64,000 nucleotides of DNA from Prosthecochloris sp. (GTDB lineage: Bacteria > Bacteroidota > Chlorobiia > Chlorobiales > Chlorobiaceae), in assembly GCA_015482705.2 (NCBI GenBank), contig JADMLA020000039.1, forward strand, positions 1 through 64,000, in the 5' to 3' direction. How positions within the stretch are numbered: the first letter of the stretch is position 1; the number at the start of each line of letters is the position of its first letter. Shown piece after piece: positions 52,536 through 61,760 of this stretch. Below the pieces are notes generated by a model. It did no database searches. It saw nothing but the letters and a program-made list of their open reading frames with translations, and was not told where the DNA came from. The translations under genes were made by a program, and so were the position numbers.

Positions 52536-54176
52536 ATGAAACAATGGCGCAAAAGAAATGACGCTCTTGGAACAGTCAACCGGGGAGATCCCTGTGAATC
52601 TGGGCTTTGCACACTCTGTACGTCCGACTGCAAAGGTAAATGTGAAACCTGGCTCAGCTCGCTTTTGGGCAGAAAACTGCTTTATCCCTTACAGTTCGGA
52701 GAGACGACCTCCGGTTCAGCTTCGGTAACTGCCGATGGCGCCGGATATCATGCCCTTAGAATCCAGGGTTATGCATACGGAGCCGAAGGCCTTGCAAAAG
52801 GGCTTTCCAACGATCCCGATGACTGTATTTTTCCAAACGTATCCATTGAAACCTCATTTGGAACCGAGACCGAAACCAAATGCCGCGTACCAATAATGAC
52901 AGGTGCCCTGGGATCGACATTCATCGCAGAAAAATATTGGAACAGCTTTGCCGTTGGGGCGGCTATTTGTGGTTTTCCGATTGTTATCGGTGAAAACGTT
53001 GTCGGTGTCGACAGGAATTCGGTGCTCGATAACGGCACCATAAGCACGGCACCTGAACTGGAGCGAAGAATAGACATTTTCCAACGCTACTATGACGGTT
53101 ACGGTGGAATTATCATACAAATGAACGTTGAAGACAGTCGCAACGGTGTTGCCCGTTACCTCGCTGAAAAATATTGTGATGATGTAATCATCGAACTGAA
53201 ATGGGGACAGGGAGCGAAAGATATCGGCGGTGAAATACAAGTAAGCGACCTGCAATACGCAAGGTTTCTCAACCAGCGAGGTTATGTCGTCGATCCCGAC
53301 CCGTTCAACCAACTCTCGGTAGCCTCGTTCGAGAATAAATCGCTGACCTCCTTTGCACGGCACAGCCGCCTGGGGGCAACGGGCATACTAACCTCCGATG
53401 AATTACGTGAGACCTTCAGAGAAAGCGTTCGAGAATTACGGGAACTTGGTTTTAAACGCATCACCCTCAAAACCGGGGCCTATGGAATGGAAGCACTTGC
53501 CCTGGCAATCAAATGTGCATCGGAAAACAACCTCGACCTGCTTACCATAGACGGAGCGGGAGGAGGTACCGGCATGAGCCCATGGAATATGATGGAGCAC
53601 TGGGGAATCCCTTCCTTGCAACTACACGCAAAAACGTGGGAATACTGTAGCATACTCGAGAAAAACGGAGCAAGCGTCCCGCACATTTCTCTTGCTGGCG
53701 GTTTTGCTCGCGAAGATCATATTTTCAAAGCTCTCGCACTCTGCTCACCGTATGCAAAGCTTGTCTGTATGGGCAGGGCCCCAATGATTCCCGGCTTTCT
53801 CGGCTGCAACGTTGAAGGAGTGTTCAAACCGGACAAAAAAGCGGAGCTCTTCGGCCAGTGGGATAAACTACCTGCCTCGGTGAAAGAAAACGGTACGTGC
53901 CCGGAAGAAATCTTTGCCGGATGGGAAGCCGTAAAGGAAAAAGTCGGTACTGACGAGATGGATGCCATACCGTTCGGAGCCATTGCTCTTTACGGTTATG
54001 TTGACAAGCTTTCCTGCGGATTACAGCAATTCATGGCGGGAGCGAGAAAATTCTCGGTTCCATCGATCCACCGTGACGATTTAATGTCGGCGAACCTCGA
54101 AACCGCAGAGGCAACCGGAATCCCTTACTTGACCGATGCCCAGAATGATTTGGCGAAGTCGATACTTCTCGGTTGA
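52536..54176 (+). CDS. FMN-binding glutamate synthase-like protein
   Basis: A 546-residue protein related to the central FMN/Fe-S domain of glutamate synthase large subunit (GltB), without the glutaminase domain. A Cys cluster at the N-terminus (C20, C25, C28, C32, C36) may bind an Fe-S cluster. The core has WGQGAKDIGGEI, TIDGAGGGTGMSPWNMMEHWG (FMN phosphate) and LAGGFAREDHIFKALALC. MKQWRKRND at 52536 fits relatives better than the upstream Met. It may aminate 2-oxoglutarate with electrons from ferredoxin, or do a related reaction; the real substrate is not established. A terminator follows. Confidence 0.85.
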   Translation: MKQWRKRNDALGTVNRGDPCESGLCTLCTSDCKGKCETWLSSLLGRKLLYPLQFGETTSGSASVTADGAGYHALRIQGYAYGAEGLAKGLSNDPDDCIFPNVSIETSFGTETETKCRVPIMTGALGSTFIAEKYWNSFAVGAAICGFPIVIGENVVGVDRNSVLDNGTISTAPELERRIDIFQRYYDGYGGIIIQMNVEDSRNGVARYLAEKYCDDVIIELKWGQGAKDIGGEIQVSDLQYARFLNQRGYVVDPDPFNQLSVASFENKSLTSFARHSRLGATGILTSDELRETFRESVRELRELGFKRITLKTGAYGMEALALAIKCASENNLDLLTIDGAGGGTGMSPWNMMEHWGIPSLQLHAKTWEYCSILEKNGASVPHISLAGGFAREDHIFKALALCSPYAKLVCMGRAPMIPGFLGCNVEGVFKPDKKAELFGQWDKLPASVKENGTCPEEIFAGWEAVKEKVGTDEMDAIPFGAIALYGYVDKLSCGLQQFMAGARKFSVPSIHRDDLMSANLETAEATGIPYLTDAQNDLAKSILLG

Positions 54177-54192
54177 AATCTCATCACACCGC

Positions 54193-54239
54193 ACCGGGTC
54201 TCTGGTCAAAACCTTCATGACAGGCCCGGCCCGGTTTTT
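54193..54239 (+). terminator. Terminator after the glutamate synthase-like gene
   Basis: ACCGGGTC (54193-54200) pairs with GGCCCGGT (54228-54235), including one G-T pair, and five T residues follow. The loop is long (27 nt), so strength is uncertain. Confidence 0.55.
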
Positions 54240-54269
54240 CGGTGGAAACCGTCCCCCATGTTTTTCAGC

Positions 54270-55520
54270 CTAGTCCGAAAGGCTTTTACTACCCGCTATT
54301 CCTGCAGCCTTGATCGCCGGATAGAGACTTACCAGCAGCGATACGGCAATGGTTGTCCCGGAAACAACCACAAAATCGGAAGTCTGCATGCTAACCGGGT
54401 AGGCTTCGATGATAAAAGCACTTTTCGATGGAAGTTCGATCAATCCGAAAGTCTTTTGTACCAAACAAATCACCCAGGCAACAGCTGCACCGACAACTGT
54501 CCCCGCAAACCCGATCATCCCGCCTTCCATGATGAAAATCATGATGAATTGAGGTTTTTCGAGCCCGAGACACCGTAAATAAAACAGTTCTTGACGCTTG
54601 TCTATAGCCGTCATGGTGAGAGACCCGGTAAGGCTCAGTGCGGCAACAACGATAACAAGCATCAGTACGCTGAAACTCACCCATTTTTCAATCTCCATCA
54701 CCCCGAAAATATCCCGGTATTTTTCTTCAAGAGGCCGAATCACATAGGAACCTTCAAGACCTTTTTCCTGAACCCAGGAACGGAGATTACGAACAAGTAC
54801 TGCATGCGTCGCACGGTCATCACTTCCTCTTACATCGATACCCGAGTAAAGGTCTTCTTCCTGAAGAAGAATCCCTCTCGCCATTTCTCTCGATGTCAAT
54901 ACGTAGTGATCATTGAAGATACGCTGCAGGGAAAAAACCGACTCGACCTGCACGACGGGAAATGTCAGGGCAGGAAGAAGATATGGTTGAGTTAGTGACT
55001 GCAATCCGAGAGCTATAAGCTCCGGGCTGAAGATTTTCACTTCTGCAGCCGGAGCAAGTTTAGCCTTGTATGCCAGCACCTCTCCAACTGAAACGGTTTC
55101 CGTACTGAAATAGGGAACTTCCCTGTCTGTTTGCTTCATCAAACGTTCATGCGCATTCCGGGAAATTCCCTTCACCATGACAAGTTCACTGTTTTCTTTA
55201 CCAGAAAGAATCGCAGAGCCTTCTGCAAACGGTTCCGTCGATACAACACCCTCGATCTCTCCAATCTGCACAAGAAGTGAATCGGGAACCTTCATATGTT
55301 TTCCTTCTGCCGGCAATACCTGTGCGGGGCTTTCAACCGTAACGAAAAGATCCCATGCAATTTGTTGAAAACCATTCAAAACACTCATGACGACAAGCAG
55401 AGTGCTGACCCCGAGAATAATTCCCGACAGACTGATTGCAGATATGATATTGATAACCCTGAACCGCTTTCTTGCGAAGCTGTAACGCAGTGCTATCCAT
55501 AAACCCGGACCGAAACGCAT
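54270..55520 (-). CDS. LolC/E-type ABC transporter permease (FtsX domain), copy 2
   Basis: A 416-residue permease with the LolC/LolE layout: N-terminal helix after IALRYSFARKRFRVINIISAISLSGI, a large periplasmic MacB-like domain, then three helices with ALSLTGSLTMTAIDKRQELFYLRCLGL. These extract lipoproteins from the inner membrane with an ATPase LolD, which is not present here. It is 34 nt downstream of the other permease. Confidence 0.88.
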   Translation of the reverse strand: MRFGPGLWIALRYSFARKRFRVINIISAISLSGIILGVSTLLVVMSVLNGFQQIAWDLFVTVESPAQVLPAEGKHMKVPDSLLVQIGEIEGVVSTEPFAEGSAILSGKENSELVMVKGISRNAHERLMKQTDREVPYFSTETVSVGEVLAYKAKLAPAAEVKIFSPELIALGLQSLTQPYLLPALTFPVVQVESVFSLQRIFNDHYVLTSREMARGILLQEEDLYSGIDVRGSDDRATHAVLVRNLRSWVQEKGLEGSYVIRPLEEKYRDIFGVMEIEKWVSFSVLMLVIVVAALSLTGSLTMTAIDKRQELFYLRCLGLEKPQFIMIFIMEGGMIGFAGTVVGAAVAWVICLVQKTFGLIELPSKSAFIIEAYPVSMQTSDFVVVSGTTIAVSLLVSLYPAIKAAGIAGSKSLSD

Positions 55521-55554
55521 GGATACGTGTTGAATTTTTATTGGAAGACTTTCA

Positions 55555-56820
55555 TCAGCTCAACAGTGCTGTGCCAGGCTTCAAGGCTGCAGCCACCCTC
55601 GCTGGTATGAAGGCAAAAACAAGTGTCAACAGGCCGACAATACAAGAAACCAAGAGGTAATCGAACAACTCTATCTGGATTGGAACATGTTTGATGAAAT
55701 AATTTTTTTGAGGCAATGTTATCAGGTGAAAATGAAGTTCGAATATCGAAAAGCCCAAAGCAAGCATGTTTCCTAAAAGAATGCCTATAAGAGCGATCAA
55801 AAATGCCTGGACAAGAAATATTCCGCTGATTTTTCCCGGAACAAGTCCTAATGCACTCAACATGCCGATCTCCTTTGTCTTTTCAATGATCAGCACGAGC
55901 AGCGTGGAAATAATGTTGAAAACCGCCACGACCGTGATGGTTATGATCAGAAGCGGTGTGATGTTCCGCTGCAATTTCAACCACTCGAAAAGGTTGGCAT
56001 AGCGCTCAAAAACCGTGTAACCATAGAAGGGATAACCCAGCGCATCAACGGACTCGATGGCTGTGGCATTCAGCCGCTCTATGTCGTTCACCATAATCTC
56101 ATAACCGCTGAGAAGAGCTTTTTCTGCATTGAAAAAACGCTGCATCGCTTCAAGGTCTGTGATGACCATGTAATCATCAAACCCTTCGTTGAGCCCTGTT
56201 TCATATATTCCACTGACTGTTGCCAACTCGAGTTCCAATGAGGAAAGAAGATCGACAATATTGTCGCCGGCTTCTATCAGCTTTCCTGAAGTCCCTCTCG
56301 CACTGCTGATCATCATGACGCTGCTACCCGGTGACAGCCGAAGAGATTCAGCGAGGGGTTTTCCCACAAGGATATGTAACGACGACAACGTTCCTTCGGG
56401 AAACCAGGTACCCTCGACGATGTTCTTCTGCAAAAAAACCGGAGGATTTTCTTTTGAAACACCTTTGAGCATGGCTGGTTTGATCAGTTCATTCTCCACT
56501 CCTTTACTCTGAAGTATGATGCTTTTTTCCATGAAAGGAGTAATGGAAGCGATATTTTCAATGTTGTTCAGACGCAGGGTATCGACAGGTAGAGGGTAAA
56601 AAAGATTTCCCTGAGCCTGTCTGATTTGAAAATGTGAGCTGAAGCCGATCAGCTTACTTTCAATCTGTGTCGAAAAACCCTTGACAATAGAGAGGGTAAG
56701 AATGAGCGCAGCTGTCCCCAACGCAATTCCTGCAACCGCTAAAAACACGATAAACGTCGGCTTCGATGCTGAACGGGGCTTGAATGCAAATCTCCGTGCG
56801 ATGTATAACTCTGATTTCAT
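55555..56820 (-). CDS. LolC/E-type ABC transporter permease (FtsX domain), copy 1
   Basis: A 421-residue permease like its neighbour but clearly different in sequence (LYIARRFAFKPRSASKPTFI; STLLVLIIEKTKEIGMLSALGL). Two unlike permeases in tandem suggest a LolC/LolE heterodimer for lipoprotein release to the outer membrane. It starts a two-gene unit. Confidence 0.88.
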   Translation of the reverse strand: MKSELYIARRFAFKPRSASKPTFIVFLAVAGIALGTAALILTLSIVKGFSTQIESKLIGFSSHFQIRQAQGNLFYPLPVDTLRLNNIENIASITPFMEKSIILQSKGVENELIKPAMLKGVSKENPPVFLQKNIVEGTWFPEGTLSSLHILVGKPLAESLRLSPGSSVMMISSARGTSGKLIEAGDNIVDLLSSLELELATVSGIYETGLNEGFDDYMVITDLEAMQRFFNAEKALLSGYEIMVNDIERLNATAIESVDALGYPFYGYTVFERYANLFEWLKLQRNITPLLIITITVVAVFNIISTLLVLIIEKTKEIGMLSALGLVPGKISGIFLVQAFLIALIGILLGNMLALGFSIFELHFHLITLPQKNYFIKHVPIQIELFDYLLVSCIVGLLTLVFAFIPARVAAALKPGTALLS

Positions 56821-56872
56821 CCCTGGTATCTATCCTCCATTACCCAACCTCTTTTCATTACTCACCCACTTT

Positions 56873-58207
56873 TCACTCTTCTCCATTCTTTTGCACACTC
56901 TCCCCTTCTTCTTCTCTTTCAACCTCTCTGAAATGAACAACCTTGTTCCGACCTGTCTGCTTGGCCCGATATAGTGCTTTATCCGCCTTGTTTATAAGAG
57001 AATACCAATCAACTGCATCATCAGGGTAGGTGGCAATTCCCGCACTAATCGTCAATTGTCCGCCGGGCAACGCTTTTTCATGATAAAATGGCTCTGCCGC
57101 TATTATTTTCCTTAACCTGTCGACAATTTCAATAGCCTTTCTACTGTTTGTACGGGGAAACAATATCGCAAACTCTTCCCCACCAAACCGAGCGGGAATA
57201 TCGGCTTCTCTACACTCCTCACGAATGATTCTTGCCATTCGTTCCAGGACGATATCACCGGCAACGTGACCATTCGCATCGTTGTATGCCTTGAATCGAT
57301 CGATATCGATCATTGTCATGGAAATACTCTCATTATAGCGTTTCGCCCTTGCGACATCAACGATGAGATGATCCTTGAAATGCCGATAATTGTATAAATT
57401 TGTTTTTTCATCTTTTATGAAGAGTTCGTCAAGCTTCTTGTTTTTCAATTCAATATTCTGACAAAACCTTACGATTGAATCAGTTATCTCGTTGACATCG
57501 TTCGAGAACTCTTCAGGCCGTATGCTTTTCTTTACCTCTTCAGCGGTATCATGGAAACTTTCCGGAAGCTCCTCGTTGAGCATTCGCAGTTTTTCGGCCA
57601 ACTGATTGAGCGGCATGACCGTCTGTCGATAGTTGCTGACAATCACCCATCCTGCAGAAATAATGATAACCACAAGAACTGCGAGCACAATGAAAAAAAA
57701 GAGCTGAACCGTATCGTAAACTTTTCCGCTGGACAGTCTTACATCGATAGCGGTATTCAGAATAATATCATCGAGTTCAAGAATCATCAGAGAAATACGG
57801 TTTCCTGCCTCCACTCTTTTCATTTCGATATCGACAATCATTTTTTCCAGGACCAACTGGTTCGATTTCATCCAGGAAGCAAGATCATGCATACGATTTT
57901 TTTCAGCTCGATCCTGGAAATTGATCGAACGAAACTGAAGCAGTTTGGTATTCCGGATAATTTCATTCAGAACCTCGGGGCGCTCATGCGTAACACTCAA
58001 CTGCTGATCTATAAGCGTCAGGGTTGATCGAAAATCGAGAAGATCCTTGTAAATCATTTGTACCTCGTCAGCCCTTTTCTGCAGCTTTCCCTCATAAACA
58101 ATGAAGCCCGCAGTCCCGCCGAACAGCAGAAAAGCAAAGAGTACCCCAGCATAGATCGTCGGCTTTAACGAAATAGGTTGAAACGATGTTTTTGTGGATT
58201 CAGGCAT
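56873..58207 (-). CDS. Membrane-bound diguanylate cyclase (GGDEF)
   Basis: A 444-residue signalling enzyme. Two helices (about 15-35 and 165-190) enclose a periplasmic sensor of helical type, followed by a HAMP-like linker and coiled coil and a GGDEF domain with an intact active motif GGEEF near residue 342. It would make cyclic di-GMP from GTP. An allosteric RxxD site is not evident. The start at 58207 removes three residues from the longest frame. It follows the binding-protein gene by 55 nt on the same strand, perhaps as a sensor pair. Confidence 0.9.
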   Translation of the reverse strand: MPESTKTSFQPISLKPTIYAGVLFAFLLFGGTAGFIVYEGKLQKRADEVQMIYKDLLDFRSTLTLIDQQLSVTHERPEVLNEIIRNTKLLQFRSINFQDRAEKNRMHDLASWMKSNQLVLEKMIVDIEMKRVEAGNRISLMILELDDIILNTAIDVRLSSGKVYDTVQLFFFIVLAVLVVIIISAGWVIVSNYRQTVMPLNQLAEKLRMLNEELPESFHDTAEEVKKSIRPEEFSNDVNEITDSIVRFCQNIELKNKKLDELFIKDEKTNLYNYRHFKDHLIVDVARAKRYNESISMTMIDIDRFKAYNDANGHVAGDIVLERMARIIREECREADIPARFGGEEFAILFPRTNSRKAIEIVDRLRKIIAAEPFYHEKALPGGQLTISAGIATYPDDAVDWYSLINKADKALYRAKQTGRNKVVHFREVEREEEGESVQKNGEE

Positions 58208-58262
58208 GTATGGCACTGCTTACTTTTGATAGTCTCAACTGCTTGCGGTTGAATATCTTGAT

Positions 58263-59189
58263 TCATTGAAGCTGGATGAGGTATGTAGGATTTCTATAGG
58301 GAACCAGTGAACTCCTTACAAATCCTTTCTGCCCCTCTTTCGCCAACCAGGCACCGAAACCTGCTGCCAAGGCTTTTTCCTTTCGATACATATAATAAAC
58401 AATATAGCCAAGAGGATATTTTTCCTGGTAGATCGTGTTTTGCGAAGGCATAACTGGAGCACCTCCTTTTTTTTGGCAGAGAGGCACTACTCTGAATGTC
58501 GATGACGACCGCTCAGCACTCTTCAGTTCCCCCAATCTTGAGAAAGGCAGGATGCCTATAGCTCTGGTATTTTCTGCAACAATCCTCATGACATCCTCGT
58601 CACTTCCGGCATGCCAAGCCGTCAGTCTGTTGTCACCTGGAACTGCCAGAGCGAGAAACTGCTCTTGAAGCCTGAGATCTTTACCATTGAGATATACCTC
58701 GATGTCATTGCCGTTATCCCAGCTGATTTTTCTTGCTGTGTAGATTTTGGCAAGATCCTCTACACACAGAAACGGAACCGGATTGGCTTGATTGACAATG
58801 CAGACAATCGCACTTCTGGCGACAGGTTCCAAGCGATAATTCATTTTTTCTCTCTCGAGAAGAGAAACATCATATTTCCCCGGCTTACCGCGCCATAACA
58901 TCGCCTCGATTTCTTCCTGTAGAAACCTGTTGAAAAGATCAGGAAAGAACCCAGTTTCAAGCTCTATTGAAGCGTCTGAATAGTAACGACTGAAAACGGG
59001 AACAATATCTTCAGCAGTCACGCCAAGAGCTTGTTCGACACCAAAGCGAAGCAAACCGCTTTTCGCAGTTTCAATTGTAACAGCACTGTCAAGCCGATTG
59101 CTCGCTATCCTGAAAACAGCAACCACAGCAACACATATGACAACCAGCACCACGACAAAGATAAAACCGAATCTCTTTCTGCCGTACAT
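58263..59189 (-). CDS. Membrane-anchored PstS-like periplasmic binding protein
   Basis: A 308-residue protein with an N-terminal anchor (about 8-28) and a PBP-like domain of the PstS/SphX type: VARSAIVCIVNQANPVPFL, LAKIYTARKISW, YPLGYIVYYMYRKE and GFVRSSLVPYRNP. AGGA 8 nt before ATG 59189 decides the start. No pst transporter genes are near. Its ligand may be phosphate or another anion, and the gene order suggests it feeds a signal to the diguanylate cyclase downstream; that is inference. Confidence 0.8.
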   Translation of the reverse strand: MYGRKRFGFIFVVVLVVICVAVVAVFRIASNRLDSAVTIETAKSGLLRFGVEQALGVTAEDIVPVFSRYYSDASIELETGFFPDLFNRFLQEEIEAMLWRGKPGKYDVSLLEREKMNYRLEPVARSAIVCIVNQANPVPFLCVEDLAKIYTARKISWDNGNDIEVYLNGKDLRLQEQFLALAVPGDNRLTAWHAGSDEDVMRIVAENTRAIGILPFSRLGELKSAERSSSTFRVVPLCQKKGGAPVMPSQNTIYQEKYPLGYIVYYMYRKEKALAAGFGAWLAKEGQKGFVRSSLVPYRNPTYLIQLQ

Positions 59190-59304
59190 ACCACAATCCT
59201 GTCTCTTATCTGTTCCGTTCACAATATCTGAGCAAAGATAGAGAAAAAACCTCCCTCCCAAAACCTTGCAATCAACACAGAATTCGCTATTTTATCCATA
59301 TTAT

Positions 59305-59337
59305 TGAATATTAATTCACAATAAGAATATATATTCA
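59305..59337 (+). promoter_or_regulatory. Tandem ARG boxes upstream of argC
   Basis: TGAATATTAATTCA (59305-59318) is a perfect match to the ARG-box core bound by ArgR in other bacteria, and AGAATATATATTCA (59324-59337) differs at one end base. Their centres are 19 nt apart, close to the spacing of paired ARG boxes. ArgR with arginine would bind and repress the operon. Confidence 0.7.
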
Positions 59338-59408
59338 TTCACGCAATTCACTCTATTTCAATAAATCACCTAAAATTCATCCATATCGATGGATAATATC
59401 GCAAACGA

Positions 59409-59422
59409 TGAATAGGTATTCA
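59409..59422 (+). promoter_or_regulatory. Third ARG-box-like palindrome next to the argC start
   Basis: TGAATAGGTATTCA keeps both TGAAT/ATTCA arms and lies 16 nt before the argC ATG, in the likely leader or promoter region. It may strengthen ArgR repression. Confidence 0.55.
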
Positions 59423-59438
59423 ATGCAATAGCAAAATT

Positions 59439-60455
59439 ATGAGAGGCTACAAAAAACCCACAGTGTCGGTTATCGGTGCTTCAGGTTATTCGGGTGCTGA
59501 ACTGACGAAAATTCTTCTCAGACACCCTTCGGTAAAGCTTGAAAAGCTTTACGCGCATACACAAGCAGGAAAAAAGGTTCAAGATGTATACCCTTTTCTC
59601 GATACCGATGCTGTTTTCGAATCCTATGAAGGAGAAAAAGACACAGATATATATTTTCTTGCCCTTCCTCACGGAGAGGCATCATCAATAGTTCCGAAGC
59701 TTGTCGATGCAGGAAAACTGGTAATCGACCTTTCGGGTGACTTCCGTCTGAAAAATCCTGAAGAGCACTTGAAATATTACCTGAAAAGTAAAAATCCCGA
59801 TGCCGTTCTAACCTATGCGATGCCCGAGCTTTTTCATGACGAGATAAAACAGGCCACAGCGGTAAGCAATCCCGGATGCTATGCAACGAGCATCATTCTT
59901 GGAATTGCCCCGCTTGTCAAAAAGCCACTGGACGGGACACGGGTCAAAAGCATCAACTGTTCCGCAATATCCGGAATATCGGGTGCCGGCAGATCAAGCA
60001 AAGTGGAACTTTCATTTTCAGAAATGAGCGGAAATATACGTGCCTACAAGGTTGGTAAACACCAACATACTCCTGAAATTCTACAGGCACTCGATACAGA
60101 TACCATCGAACCCAGTTTTGGTTTTCTCTTTACACCGATGATTGCCCCGCTTGTCAGAGGAATTTATTCGGTTTTGAATATTCAGCTTGACAAACATCTT
60201 CCGGTTTCACAAATTGAGGAGCATTTCAAGGAATTTTACCGTTCAGCGCCTTTTACCCGGGTCAGATCGACCATGCCTGAAATACAACATGTAGCTTATA
60301 CCAACTATTGCGATATCCATATTGCAGAATGTACCGATAAAGGTTCAGCGGTGATTGTAACGGCAATCGACAACCTCGTAAAGGGTGCTGCAGGCCAGGC
60401 GGTACAAAACATGAACATAATGCTCGGTTATGATGAAACTCACGGATTACTCTAA
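59439..60455 (+). CDS. argC: N-acetyl-gamma-glutamyl-phosphate reductase
   Basis: A 338-residue NADPH enzyme that reduces N-acetylglutamyl phosphate to the semialdehyde. The Rossmann motif GASGYSGAEL and the catalytic Cys in SNPGCYATSI are present. It is the first gene of the arginine operon; its 3' end overlaps argJ by 26 nt. Confidence 0.96.
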   Translation: MRGYKKPTVSVIGASGYSGAELTKILLRHPSVKLEKLYAHTQAGKKVQDVYPFLDTDAVFESYEGEKDTDIYFLALPHGEASSIVPKLVDAGKLVIDLSGDFRLKNPEEHLKYYLKSKNPDAVLTYAMPELFHDEIKQATAVSNPGCYATSIILGIAPLVKKPLDGTRVKSINCSAISGISGAGRSSKVELSFSEMSGNIRAYKVGKHQHTPEILQALDTDTIEPSFGFLFTPMIAPLVRGIYSVLNIQLDKHLPVSQIEEHFKEFYRSAPFTRVRSTMPEIQHVAYTNYCDIHIAECTDKGSAVIVTAIDNLVKGAAGQAVQNMNIMLGYDETHGLL

Positions 60456-61734
60456 AGGACATAAAGCTGTTTCGGCTATCAATACGCTTGCCGCTGAAAC
60501 AGTCTGGCCAGAGCACACGACACCTCTCAATATCAGGGAAGCTGAAAAAAAGCAGTTTTGGCCCAAAGGATTTTCTGCGGGTACTGCGCACGCAGGTATC
60601 AAGCAAGGCAAGAAAGATCTATTGATCATCAAATCTGACGAGCCTTCACAAGCTGCTGCCGTTTTCACCAAAAACCTCTGTTGCGCAGCACCTGTTGTCG
60701 TATCGAAAGAACACCTCGAGCAATCTGGGTCTTCGATACGTGCCATAATCTGTAACAGCGGCAATGCAAATGCCGCAACCGGAGAAAAAGGATTGATCGA
60801 TGCAAGAACAACTGTAGAAAAAACAGCCTGTATCCTTGGCATAGCTCCTCAGGAAGTTCTTGTCGCATCAACCGGCGTTATCGGCACTCTCCTTCCGATG
60901 GGCAAGATAAACAGCGCGATCGACTCACTTTCAGCGGTTTTGTTTGAAACCTCATGTAGAAAAGCCGCCGAAGCAATCATGACAACCGACACCTTTCCGA
61001 AATATTTCGGTCTTGACATAGCACTTTCCACCGGCATCGTTCGTCTCTCAGGCATAGCAAAAGGATCGGGAATGATCTGTCCCGACATGGCGACCATGCT
61101 CGCTTTTCTTGTAACCGATGCGAGAATAGAACAGAAGCTACTTCAGGAAATGCTCTCGAAAGCGAATGAAAAAAGCTTCAACACCATTACAGTCGATGGA
61201 GATACAAGCACGAACGATATGGCGGTCTTGTTGTCCGGATCGTCATCGAACAACAGGATTCTACCCGGTAGCCGTGATGCTCGAATATTCTATGATGCAT
61301 TGGAAGGTCTCATGACGTTTCTCGCAAGACTGATCGTCATGGACGGCGAAGGTGCGTCCAAACTGGTGAAGATACAAGTGGAAGGAGCTGCAACAGATCT
61401 CGATGCACGAAAAGCGGCTCGAACCATTGCAAACTCGAGCCTGGTCAAAACAGCCCTTCACGGTGAAGATGCGAACTGGGGCAGAATCATCGCTGCTGCC
61501 GGAAGATCAGGAGCTGTTTTCAATCCGGAAAATGTTTCAATACAATTTGAGGATCTCGTCATTCTCCAACCAGGATATCTTTCGGACTTTTCGGAAGATG
61601 ACGCAAAAAAAATTCTTTGCCGCAACAGCTATACCATTATCGTTTCCCTGGGTGACGGAGAGGGTAGCGCTGTGGTTCATACTTGCGATTTAAGTAAAGA
61701 ATACATAGAGATAAACGGCAGTTACAGAACATGA
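60430..61734 (+). CDS. argJ: Ornithine acetyltransferase / N-acetylglutamate synthase
   Basis: A 434-residue enzyme recycling the acetyl group from N-acetylornithine to glutamate. The self-cleavage site is in KGSGMICPDMATML (Thr becomes the N-terminal nucleophile). The first about 35 residues before the family core are unusual, and the start (ATG 60430 or 60433) lies inside argC, giving a 26-nt overlap. Having ArgJ implies the cyclic, energy-saving arginine route. Confidence 0.94.
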   Translation: MMKLTDYSKGHKAVSAINTLAAETVWPEHTTPLNIREAEKKQFWPKGFSAGTAHAGIKQGKKDLLIIKSDEPSQAAAVFTKNLCCAAPVVVSKEHLEQSGSSIRAIICNSGNANAATGEKGLIDARTTVEKTACILGIAPQEVLVASTGVIGTLLPMGKINSAIDSLSAVLFETSCRKAAEAIMTTDTFPKYFGLDIALSTGIVRLSGIAKGSGMICPDMATMLAFLVTDARIEQKLLQEMLSKANEKSFNTITVDGDTSTNDMAVLLSGSSSNNRILPGSRDARIFYDALEGLMTFLARLIVMDGEGASKLVKIQVEGAATDLDARKAARTIANSSLVKTALHGEDANWGRIIAAAGRSGAVFNPENVSIQFEDLVILQPGYLSDFSEDDAKKILCRNSYTIIVSLGDGEGSAVVHTCDLSKEYIEINGSYRT

Positions 61735-61760
61735 AAACCATTTAATTCAGCAGGCGTTAC

